Below, one piece after another: positions 24,890 to 35,170 of a DNA stretch of 64,000 nucleotides (position 1 is its first letter; every line of letters begins with the position of its first letter). Where the stretch lies: contig VFFE01007631.1 of the NCBI GenBank assembly GCA_008921705.1, forward strand, positions 966,321 through 1,030,320, written 5' to 3'. Under the pieces are notes generated by a model, which had not been told where the DNA came from, searched no databases, and was given only the letters and a program-made list of their open reading frames with translations. Source of the DNA: Burhinus oedicnemus. Its lineage: Eukaryota; Chordata; Aves; Charadriiformes; Burhinidae. Made by a program: the position numbers and the translations under genes.

Positions 24890-26890
24890 TTTACAAATAT
24901 TTTATTACCATTAGGGTAACTTGATTTCCATTATCATCATTTTACAACTGTAGTATTATTAAAAGTGACAAATGACTCTGTAGTCAATTGCTCTTCTAAA
25001 TAAATGTCGTTTTCTGTGGTGGTTTATCTCTACTGCCAACCTTTGATCTAATGAGAGGCAGCAGATTTTATTTGGCCTCTTTTTTTTTCCTTTGGCATGC
25101 GACAGCTTTGCCTTAGTGACAGGAAACAATTCATTTTCAAGTGAGGCAGCTGGAAATTTTTCTGTAATGAAAGATTTGGCATTTGGCATGGCAACGTTCG
25201 GGGATCCTGCAGCAGGCCTTGACAGTGTCCTTACCTGTACGTTTCTACCTTTACAGCAGTCTTTAGCAACAACACAGAGCGGCAGCAGCTTTTGCCCATT
25301 TTCTCTTGTAGGTCTGCGCAGGGCTGGCCTGAAAGTCTGGGGATTTCGGCACTTCACACTTTTGCTGACTCCTGACCACACTTGGACTGCGACCAAGGCT
25401 TTTACAGCAGTGCCGTCCAAGTGAAGGGAACTACAGCTGCTTCAGGGTTAGGCACTGACCTCCCAACATGTTCCCCAAAATCTCCCGGCCACCACTTGTA
25501 CTCCTTCTCCCAGGGTCCATGCTGGCCGCTACCTCTGTGGCATTTCGGGCAGGTATCGGTGCTGAATGTGTGCACCAGCTGCTTCCTCTCCCAGGGACGA
25601 TGGTGGGACTGGTGATGGCGGGTTCATTTGCCAGCAGATCTCCCCACCAGTGTGCAGGTGAAGATGTAGTCTGTCCCTGCTTGCCTCACCTCAAAGTGAC
25701 CGTGTTGGTGTGAGCCAGCTGGGAATGTCCCACCATGGGGACAAACATCTCATCGCTGTCTCATATATTGTCAGTAGAGAAAGTTGTTGACATTGGCCAA
25801 AATTTAATTCACTGGTCAGCTGGGCATTTCAGTATTAATATTGTTGCTCCATTAATTAAGTAACGCTGATTGTGATGTGCAACCCTGCTGTGAACGTAGT
25901 GGGAACTCACCGAGTCAGAGCTCAAGAGGGTGAAAAGAAACTTGGTGGTTTTTACTTTTTAACCTTGATCGATGCCAATTTGAAGCTGGACTTGAGTTGG
26001 CTGAGGCTGGTTGTTTGTGATGAACGTTTCCTCATCCCGACTGCTCGCATGTGCTGGGGACAGCTGGGGTTTCCCACCTGAAGTCACTGGGAGGGAGCCT
26101 AGCCCTGAAGTTACTCCCTGGTGGGTGACATGACTTAATTGTCCTCAGCAGGCAGGTTGCTGCATGGGCTTCGCTCAGCAGAACTGGTGGGACTCCTGTT
26201 ACAATCCATACTTGTCATCTTTCTCTCTAATGTAAGGGAAATAATAGCAAAACCCTGGGATAACTGTTGCCCTATCAGTCAATGTCAGATAACATTTACT
26301 CTTTAAGATCATAAGGCCAATATAGATCTGAAATGCCAAAAACTTCATGTGGGAGAGAAGTGGTAAGACTTTGATATTTGCTGCTCTGACTAGCTGGCAC
26401 CAATTACAAGCCCGGCTGAAGCATGTATTCTGGTTTTGGACGATTTACAGTTCAGGCTCTTTGATTATTTGTTCCTACAGACAGACAGCTGTGTTTACTC
26501 ATTCCCCCCTCTTTAAACCATTAAGTAGAAATGCTTGGAAGCTTTTTAAGTAAAAAATGGTGGCATTAATTTTCTAAAAATGGACTTAGAAAAACACTTG
26601 ATTCTACTTTTAAAATTTGCATTTCTTTAAAGTATACTGCAAAGGCTGGTCAGTGGAAATGTTGGGAATAAGTGACTATACTTTTCAGTGGTTTAGTCAC
26701 TCAGTTTAATCTATTTTTAAATCAGGTTATTTAGTTCTGTCTTGTATGTTTTTTAAAATTTTGACTACCTGAAAATTATGTAGCTTAAGAACAGCAGAGA
26801 AAAGAAATCAGAAAGAGAATCATGAGTGGAGAAGGAAAACAGCAGGGTTTGGTGAGATAGTTCCAGGTATCTTGCCGCCATGGATCAGAC
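24890..26890. other. Unannotated DNA, open on both strands at 24960-25425
   Basis: 24959-25420 is open on the minus strand for 153 codons and 25092-25424 on the plus strand for 110 codons, in moderately G+C-rich DNA. I recognise no domain in either. The minus frame is basic (a KGKKKRPNK-type patch) but has no homology that I can name. The stretch might be an exapted continuation of the adjacent LINE scrap or a conserved non-coding element. Nothing is recognisable at 25430-26890. Confidence 0.4.
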
Positions 26891-27400
26891 TGGAGGCAGT
26901 CATGACTCTGCTATGGCAGCAAACTCGCAGTGAGTAGCTCTGGGGACATGCCAAACCCGTTGCACTTTCCCCAGGGTGCAGTGTCGGCCCTCAGTGAACA
27001 TTTGCATGGGAGCTCTGATCACCAGATTTGGAGATGCTGGAAATCCCGGGCAGGTGCTTTGCACAGAAAGGTGGTAAGGAGGAGGGTGGAGGCAGCCGGT
27101 GCCCCTTGTCGGTCCGGGAGCCGCAGGAGTGGTGCTGCCCCGTGATGGACAGCGAGGCAGAGGGGGCAGTGTGTCACTTGCCAGAGGTGCAGTCCCATGG
27201 TACCCAAACATGGAGAGTCCCAGGTTGGCTGAGAGCCCAGACCACCAGGCAAGTCTGTAGCATGGAGGCAGGTCCGAGGTCAAGCCGGGACGACCAGTCC
27301 CCAGGCTGGGGTCCCGATTGGCGCGGGACGTGGCCAGGCGCAGGCTCAGCTGGAACATGGTTCAGACAAGGAGCAGCAACAAGTGCCTGAGATTAAACGA
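26891..27400. other. G+C-rich, CpG-containing patch
   Basis: This block is clearly G+C-richer than its surroundings, with about eight CpG dinucleotides packed into 27270-27345 (CCGAGG, GCCGGGACGACC, CCCGATTGGCGCGGGACG). It is open for 152 codons on the minus strand (26900-27358) and 120 on the plus strand (27028-27390). Neither product resembles a known protein; the minus one is Pro/Ser/Gly-rich as expected for a chance frame in such DNA. It is too small for a classical CpG island. It could be a remnant of an element or a minor regulatory patch. Confidence 0.4.
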
Positions 27401-28039
27401 CATATATAAGCACTGGCAGGAGAAACGCTTGCATGTGAGGTATTGCTCTTTGAGCCCAGGGAGGGCTACGTGTGGATGTCCTGGTTTGATTGAGGATATC
27501 AGTTTGGAAGTTTGGGCCGTTATATTGTCATTGTATTATTTTTTTTAGTATTTCTTTCAATGAAGCACGATTTTTCCTCCTGCCCTCCTGAGATCTTCTT
27601 GTGAAAAGAACACTTTGTAACAAAGGGTAATTGCTTTGCCTCCTTCTGCAAGCCAAAATCTGGTTTTCTGAGTTTGGGATGGAAATGTGGCCATTACTGT
27701 TTGTTTAATGCGGACAATTTTATTCAGTTCCTGGAGTTAGAGATCCTCTGATTCAGCCCGTGAATCCCTTTGCTATTACAGACATATCCCTGATTTAGAT
27801 TTACTGGAAGAGCTAGAGAAACTTCTCCTCTTTTTAGCACTGGATATAGTGTGGGCTCCAGCGTTATGCGTTGCGGTTATATGGCTGCACCTCCACCCAC
27901 TAGGTCAGGACTCTGTTCACCCCTCTCTGCATATTGCTCTAGCAGTAGACAGCTCTGAATGAATCCATGTGAAAATGATTCCCTGATAACTTGGGTGGCT
28001 TACCTGCTGAGAGGGTGATTTGCGAGTCTAACAACCTCT
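27401..28039. other. Unannotated single-copy DNA
   Basis: No gene or repeat is recognisable. A short T run is present near 27540. Confidence 0.55.
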
Positions 28040-28450
28040 GCCCCGTCCGCTCCTGACCCTGTAAACACTGCTCACGTATGTGTTCCCGCAGAGCTCAGTG
28101 GGTGTTATGAAAGCGATCATGCTTTTGCAAGAGCTCGGCTTTGGAGCTGGTTAATTGCATTGTGTTTAAGCATTAAAATTTTGGCAGCGGGTTTTTTTTC
28201 TTCCGCCACCAAACAATTGTTCACAAATGTTTCCGTTATTCAGCCATCTGTAATGCATGCCTATCAAAGGAAGAGCATTCCTATTAATAATTACTGTCAG
28301 CCGTGTGCAGTGATGCAGTCACTTTGAAGCATTCACTCTTGGTGTAATTCCAGACAAATGGTGTATTTCAAATGTCAGCTTGATGCTCCTGTTGTAAAGA
28401 AGAATATTTTATTACAGGAAAATAAAATTTACTTGTAATCCAGGTCTACG
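28040..28450. promoter_or_regulatory. Candidate enhancer / conserved non-coding element
   Basis: Within about 150 bases there is a GGTTAATTGCAT homeodomain/octamer-like word (28149-28160) and AACAATTGTT (28212-28221), which is two overlapping inverted SOX-type ATTGTT sites. ATCAAAGG (28263-28270) follows, a TCF/LEF-type site, and then a TAATAATTA homeodomain core (28284-28292). No repeat family is recognisable and no frame is open. Co-occurrence of these words is typical of developmental enhancers, but any single one is common by chance. Function and conservation are inferred, not seen. Confidence 0.3.
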
Positions 28451-30542
28451 GTCTGAGGTGATGCGGGATGGCCGGGATTCTCAATTCTGTCTTCTTAGTG
28501 TTTGCTAGATTTACTTTTTTTTTTTTTCCTTTTTTTGAGGTCCTTGCATAGGCTGCGGTGGTTTCTCCATTTGTGGGACTAGCCCAGCCCAGCCATGTGA
28601 GTTGAAAGCCACCCAAGTAAAGACAGGGATTAGCTATCAGATTATTTTCTGTAGGAGCAAGTAAGAGCCAGCTGCTCCTCATCATCTTGTTAGACAAAGG
28701 TGGTGAAAGCATGGGGATTAAAGTGGCCTTTTTCCTGCCTGTTTGTGGTCACACAGGGAGCTGGCTGCTGGGAGGGCAGGTCCTTGGGACCACACAGGCA
28801 CATGGTGCCTTGTCTGTGCAAGTGCCTGACCAGAGCAAGTGCTCTGATCCTCTCTGGGATTTTTTTTTTTATTTTTATTTGGTAGCTCCCTTCTCCATGT
28901 GCCATGGGGCAATGGGGTGCTTGGATGCCCCCGGCAGGAGAAGCATCCCTCATCCCAGCACCCTCCAAGATTTCTGCCCTGTGAGATGCAGCCGCTCTCC
29001 TGCCCTCCCCAGGCTGCTGCTGCCTGCCCCTGCCCTGAGCAGCGAAGGGATGGACCAGGGGACGAGGGGCACAGGGCAGCATCCCACCTGGGAGACGGGG
29101 CACAGGGCTGCTGGTGCCGTGCTGCTGCTGGGGAGATCCAGGTTAGGGTTAAGGAGTTGCTCCCAAAAGCCTGGCAACACTGAATCCAGGAGAAGCTTGT
29201 ATTTTAGGGGCAGTGATGTTCAAATTTTATGCAAGGCTTTGCATTACACTACTGAGCCTCACAGACCCCTGAGGACGGATGTTACCAGCTGAGGGATGGA
29301 AACCTGCTAGGGAAAGATTAAGTGCCATTCTCTGCACACCAGAGGGGGCCTGTTTCTGAGTTGGATCAGCTTGTTCAAATTTCTAAGCCCCTTGTTCTGT
29401 GGTTGGGTTTCCTGGGCTGCATGATTAATGGTGTATTTGGGGTAGCATCTGCTGACACCCGCGCTGTTGATACCCGCAGACGCAAGGACCAACTGTGCTA
29501 GCGTCATGCTACTCACAGCTCAGGTGTTTGAATGCCAGAGAGGGCTGCTATGATGACTTTTATTTAGCACTCCCCTGAATAATGTTGACCATAGGGCCTC
29601 GCCAGTGCATTTGGTTCTAAGCCCAAAGAACAGTAAAACCTATTGCTGCTAAAACTTAGTTACAACCACATCTGCAAGAACAGTTTATTAAATCTTATGC
29701 TTTATTCGGGTTGAGTAATTCTGAATGTTTCTTGCAGCGATAGGAGTGTCATTTTTGCATTTGGCATCTTCCTTGTGTTTTTCATTTGCTGGTTTATTTG
29801 CCTAACAAATATCACAGTTTTATCCAGCAATATCTCATATTACCAATTCTGTGGACTGGGTAACAAAATTCACCTATTCCTGGACTTGTTTCCATAGTAC
29901 ATCTTGGTAAAACTCCAGGGCAGAGAGTGTCCAGGCTGCTGTGGAATGAGGCTGAATAACTTTGACAGACCTTGAAATGCATCTGTATGGATTAAATTAC
30001 CTCAGAAGTAAGAGAAAATTTATATTTATTGGAAGGTACCGTCCCTTTCTTACTACTTCTGCTAGCACTGAGAAAAATGTTAAGGGTAGCACTTTGGAAA
30101 GCATATAATTAATATTACAGGGACAGTCTCAGGGCTGAGAGATCACAAAACTGGCATGCTGTATAACTTACAGTAAAATCCCGCTTTGAGAAGTCACCAT
30201 TTAAAAATGCTCTTACTCGACACATCTGCTGCCTCTGTGCGTAGTCATATCTGCTGACTTCAGTCACAAAAATAAGTTCTTAGCTACTTTTTATTCCCAT
30301 CAGTCCTGCAGAGCCGACGCAGCTATGGGACTGCGGGTCGGGACTGGAGGACAGACAGCCAAATTAAATTCCCCCTGCAGGTGCTCTGATGCAGGCTCAC
30401 CAAAGCCAGAGGAGTCAAACTGGGAGAGAGTAGTTGAGAGGTCTGCGGAAGAGGTGGTGGGTAGAAGAGAAGAGATTAAAGCAGCCACTGCAAATCTGAA
30501 TTCCAGGCTAAGATAAAAACCCCAGATATGTAGGGAAAAAAA
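28451..30542. other. Unannotated DNA, G+C-rich at 28690-29190
   Basis: The longest open frame of the window (201 codons, 28687-29292 plus) lies here. It begins at a TTG, runs through a ten-T tract at 28861-28870 and is shadowed by a 137-codon minus frame at 28690-29103. No domain or family is recognisable, and a run of this length is plausible by chance in G+C-rich DNA of this size. I do not call a gene. Confidence 0.5.
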
Positions 30543-30567
30543 GGGCCGGGGCGGGGCGGGGGGGGGG
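30543..30567 (+). repeat. G-tract / potential G-quadruplex
   Basis: The plus strand has GGG, CC, GGGG, C, GGGG, C and then ten G in succession. Four G runs of at least three with 1-2 base loops satisfy the standard quadruplex pattern and would be expected to fold very stably. No promoter or exon is recognisable nearby. Confidence 0.9.
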
Positions 30568-31844
30568 TTGCTTCCAGGGCAAGACCATTTGTCTCTTGCA
30601 GTTCAGTTGCAAGTAGTTATTTCCTTGATATTTAAGTGCTGTGGGCGTGTTACGTGGAGGCAGAGTTAATGCTAAATGATGTTAAAACTGGTGTTTCCTT
30701 GCATCCACCTATTTAAGAAGTCTCATCTTAACACAGACTTTGATGTCTGCAATGCTTGTTTAAACTCTGATAGTCCTGTAGCTTTTCTCAGTTTTGAAGC
30801 TAAAACATATATATTGTTTCTTGCTTTTATTCCTCTCATGAATATTTGTGAAATGTTGACAATCAGCATTGTGGTTTTGGGCAATATTGTCAAACTAAGA
30901 TACTAAAAAGTCACGAGCCAGACCTCCCTAAACCCACTGAGACTTGCTTAAAAAATTGTAATGTGTCTGTTCTTTTATTTCTGGTTCTGAACTTCTGGGA
31001 CACACTTATCTCAGGTTTTCAAGCCTTTTCTCTATCACAAAAATATTAAGGTGGTTTGTTTTTTTGTGAACTGATATGCGTGTCACCAGTACTCACCACT
31101 TTTAGCTGAAGGTTCAAGTTAACAAAAAGGAAAAGTTCAAAGGCTGGCAATGGTGAACAGCCATGTGGAGATGCTTAGGCTCATGGGTATGCTCAGGATA
31201 GGAGGACTTGGCTTAGCACTGCTGAGGCCCCCGAATGGCAACCCACTGACTCAGTCAAGGTTTTCTGCTGACTTCGGTAATCCAGTATTTCATTTGTGGT
31301 GTCTGGAGGGCTGCCTTCCATCCAGCGTTTAGGGGCTGTGCATTAGTTTAAATGAATTTATGGCTGCCTGAGATGCGGCATCTCATGAGTCATGGCTTTT
31401 CCCAAAGGAGAGGGCCCCGAGAGGGATGGGATGGCCAGAAAGTAAGACAGAAGTTTTCAAGGAAAGGTAGCAGATATTTGAAAACATTCCCATGCTTTTT
31501 TCTTTCTTTTCCTTTTTTTCCTTCTTATTCAGAGAACACCTTGGGAAGGATGCCATGAGACAGCCATATCTGGTTCCTCTCAAACTGAGCTGAAGCACTA
31601 CTGATGACAGAAGAGGAGAAAAAATCCCTCCCCGCACAGGGTAATTCCTATATTCCCACCAGCTCCATGTCCCCTTTCCTGGCCCTGCTGGGGGACCCCC
31701 TGACTAGAGAGGGCTCCCACAAGAGAAAGGAAAATACCCTGGTCAGGGTAATGGTAGCTTAGGACTGAGGGCACCAGGATGCAAATATCTGCCATGACCG
31801 TCCTGCAGTCCCAGGGCTTGCCAGATTCCTGAGTCCATAGATAC
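30568..31844. other. Unannotated single-copy DNA
   Basis: I see no gene, RNA or recognisable repeat. Open frames are under 90 codons. Confidence 0.55.
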
Positions 31845-31905
31845 CTATATATATGTGCGTGTGTATGTGTGTGTGTGTATGTATGTATATTTATATGTGT
31901 ACATG
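31845..31905. repeat. TG/TA microsatellite
   Basis: This is an interrupted alternating purine-pyrimidine tract: TATATATATG, then GTGTGTATGTGTGTGTGTGT, then TATGTATGTATATTTATATG. It is likely length-variable, and its composition favours Z-DNA. Short CA/TG arrays like this are common in bird genomes. Confidence 0.85.
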
Positions 31906-33740
31906 TTATCTCAAGTGTGTTTGTTTTCAAAACCTCACCTGTGGGTGTCTGAAAATGTCTGCGGGCGAGGATGGACTTTCTGCTCCCAGTAGCAGCAGCA
32001 GCCGGCTCCGGGTGCCCAGCTCTCCTGCCATTGTCTCCAGGCTACCAGGGCGGCTGTCCCTTCTAACAGCATGTGCTTTTGGAAGCCAGCTGATAAAAAC
32101 GTGCACACGCTGAGCTCCCATGCAAAGTAATTCCAGGGTATGATGAGCCTATTATATATATGAATAGACCTTTAAGGCATCTGTGAATGAAACCTTTTTT
32201 GATCTCTTATCTCTTCAGAACACTTCATGCCATTGCCTCTGTCTCTTCACTCAAATTCTGCTTGTTTTTTTAATTCACCTGCCACGTGCATGGCATATTT
32301 AAAAAAAAAATAAAGTTGAGGACCAGTCTCCCAGAACGGATTAGTGATGGAGGAGAGAGGTGGTGGAGGAAGGAGCTGTTGCAAACGGCACATATATGCA
32401 TGTGAGATAATGTTTTTATAGCAGGTCACATAGTACCCAATTTTTTATGCACTGTTCCAGATGTTGGAAACAAGAGCAAATGTAAGATGCTGAGTGTTGT
32501 CGCAGAGAAAGTACGGTCAAGCCACACTCTGAAAACAGAAGACAAATTAAAAAAAAGAGATTCCCATAGGTATTACTTTGAAAGTGAGCCAATACCAAAC
32601 TTATGATTGCATAGACTACCACCTGCTAATTTTTCTTGCTTTTTTTTCTTTTCTCTGTTTTTAATTTTTCCACAAGGTGAAGTTAGTAAGAGCTGTAGAG
32701 CAATAGAATGGTATTTTGATCTTGCACGTGATTCCAGGCAGAAATAGGAATCTGCCCAAGGGGGTGCTTGGCAGGACCTGCACCTCTGAAATGACTTTGT
32801 TGGACTCCCATCCCCATTTCTGCACTGAGTAGGATGACACTGCGTCCTGCAACATGGGCAAGCTGCGAAGCTGTTGGGGTCCCCTGTGTCTCAGCATAAT
32901 TTGCAACCCATTTTTCAGTACATCTGGGAAAAGATAGTTGCATTTCAGGAGGGTCCTCTTTTGGTGAGCTGGAGAGAGGAGGACTGACCGTGGGCTGTGG
33001 TGTTTTTATTGTAGAGCACAAAAATTAGGATATGCCCCCAAAATAGCCAATAATAAGCAACTGATATTGTCTCTCCTTGATATTTAGTTACAAATAAGCT
33101 ATTGTATACAGTGCAGCTTTTCAGGGATCCTCTTTGTATGGTACAGCGGGTAAACTTGATAGTACTGAAGAGAAACTGCAAGAAGCTGTATAAAAGCACT
33201 TCTGGTTTGGCACGATACAGAGCAATAGGGCTGTGAGCATGGGAACTAATGTGGCCTGGCTCCCTATGGGCGTGCCTCTCACAGCTGACAGACTTTTTAA
33301 TTGAATTTTATCCTAAATCAGCAGTATGAGGTCACCCCTTTCAGACACCAGAGATTCTGCTCAGGAGAACACAGTAAGGAGAGATGTTCAGACGGAGAGA
33401 TGCCCATTTGGGAGCAAACTGGGGCTGTGCAGCTGGTTTTCTGGTACTCAATAAGGCATAAACTATGGATTAAGTGGTTTGCAGAGTTGGGGTGTCTGTA
33501 GCAATTCTGTCCATGGACTCCCCACCTCAGCCTGCCTCTTGCGGGACATGAGTTGTGGCTCTCTTATTTCCACAATGTTTTAAGGAACTGTCTTTGAGAC
33601 TGACCTGTCACGAGTTTGGTAGGCATCAATGTTTGGGATCAAAACTTTATAATGGGACACTGGATTCTTATGCTAAAAGTTGGCTAAAAGCTTTTTTTAT
33701 GGGTTTGTTGTTGCTTTGTGCTGTTTGTGCATCCGTGTTT
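31906..33740. other. Unannotated single-copy DNA
   Basis: Nothing is recognisable. An A10 run occurs at 32301-32310. Open frames are at most 112 codons and overlap on the minus strand. Confidence 0.55.
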
Positions 33741-33773
33741 CTCCCTCCCTCCCTCCCTCTGTCCCTCTCTCCT
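33741..33773. repeat. (CTCC)n polypyrimidine microsatellite
   Basis: About five CTCC units are followed by CTCTGTCCCTCTCTCCTC, a one-sided polypyrimidine tract of about 33 bases. It is a small simple repeat that could adopt triplex DNA in principle. Confidence 0.85.
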
Positions 33774-34299
33774 CTGGGGCTTGTTGCCAGAAGACAATGG
33801 TAGTAACAAAAACCTCAAAGCTCTGCAGTGAAGCATTTAGCGCTGGGGAGCACCACGAAGATGGTAACTCTTAAAACCGTGAGCACTGTTGTCTCCCATC
33901 ACACGTTCCAATTACTCATGTCTGGTGTGTGCAACCTGTGGCGGGGTGGGGATGCTCAAAAGGCCACCGGGCTGTGATCAGGCAGAAGGTGTGGGATCGT
34001 ACACTGGGCACCAGAGAGCCTGGGGCCCAAAAGACAACGTGTACCACAGTTGCTGTGTCAGAAAGCTATGAGGAGAAGAAACTGCTGTGAAGCATGCTGG
34101 GCTCAAGCTGCTCAAGAAGACGGTGCCGTCCCACTTGGTCTCTGCAAAATTACATGTTTTGGAAGCCTTTTCTAGCTGTTTGGATCGCTGCTCTTGCCCT
34201 GGCTGTTAGAGAGAAATAGTGTCATTGAGGGTGGCTGCAACGCACTTCAGCCACAGGAGGGTGATTTGAAGGGAGGAGCAGGGACCTTAAGTCAAGGCT
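33774..34299. other. Unannotated single-copy DNA
   Basis: No gene or repeat is recognisable. Confidence 0.55.
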
Positions 34300-35170
34300 T
34301 CCTTACTCCTGTCAGCTTGCAACACTGCCTTTAACTTATTTTTATGTCATCCTTACATACTTTATTATTCACAGTAGTGTTCGGTTTAATGTAGGGTGAC
34401 CAGATGCCCCAGCATGACTCAAATAGTCTTTATCCTTAATTAAATGCCCTCTATGCGTCTGTTTTTTCTTGCTGGTTTCTGAAGTCCCAGGAATTCAATA
34501 CAGTTTTCACTTTCCTGTTATTAGCAAACATTGTTTCATATCTGGCTTTACAGTTTTATTATACAGTCAGCTGTAGAGCTTAAAATTGCATTATAAGCTC
34601 CCTTGAATACTCTGGCTTTCAATATATGCTCCCTTCTGTAGCACTGTGTTTCTGAAGCTTGTGCTATTACACAGTGATAATGCACAATTTTATATTTTAC
34701 AATCATCAACTGTAAAAATAAGACAGTAAAAGTTTGTAATTTACAAGGCTATAAATGACATCTGCAGATCTTATGGGTTTAAAGATGTATTGGTTCAGTT
34801 TCACATATATATCAGTCTGAGACGGAATCTATTAGATTCTGCATATATACAGCATATTGCTTCCATTTACACTCGGTGCTGTCATGTCTTTGAGGGAGAA
34901 CATAAAAAAGAAAGAGGGGAAAAATAGGAGCATGGACTCTGTTAACTACAGCAGATGTTTTCTAAATATACCAAGTCATAGGGGCTCAATAGACATGAAA
35001 CAGCAGCAGAAACAGGCCAAAATCTTGCAAGCACATATGGACATATGCTTTAAATTTACACATCTGAATAGTTGTGTTGATTTTAATGGAAGTGTTCATG
35101 GATGTCATGCTAAGGATGCGCATGAGAGTTTGCAGGGCTGGATGATAAAGAATAGTTTATTTTAGGGCCA
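34300..35170. promoter_or_regulatory. Candidate conserved non-coding element
   Basis: AT-rich, repeat-free DNA with dense ATTA/TTTAC/TATAAA-type words, especially 34550-34780 (TTTTATTATACAG, AAATTGCATTATAAG, GTGATAATGCAC). The frames are closed in the core. Texture is similar to the candidates at 4091 and 45690. Low confidence: this is a visual impression only. Confidence 0.2.

Noticed and set aside
26900..27358. 152-codon minus-strand open frame
   Set aside because: Pro/Ser/Gly-rich product expected from stop-poor G+C-rich DNA, an overlapping plus-strand frame, and no family recognised.
28687..29292. 201-codon open frame, longest in the window, plus strand
   Set aside because: It starts at TTG, crosses a ten-T tract, is mirrored by a 137-codon minus frame and has no recognisable domain. 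G+C-rich DNA of this length gives such runs by chance.
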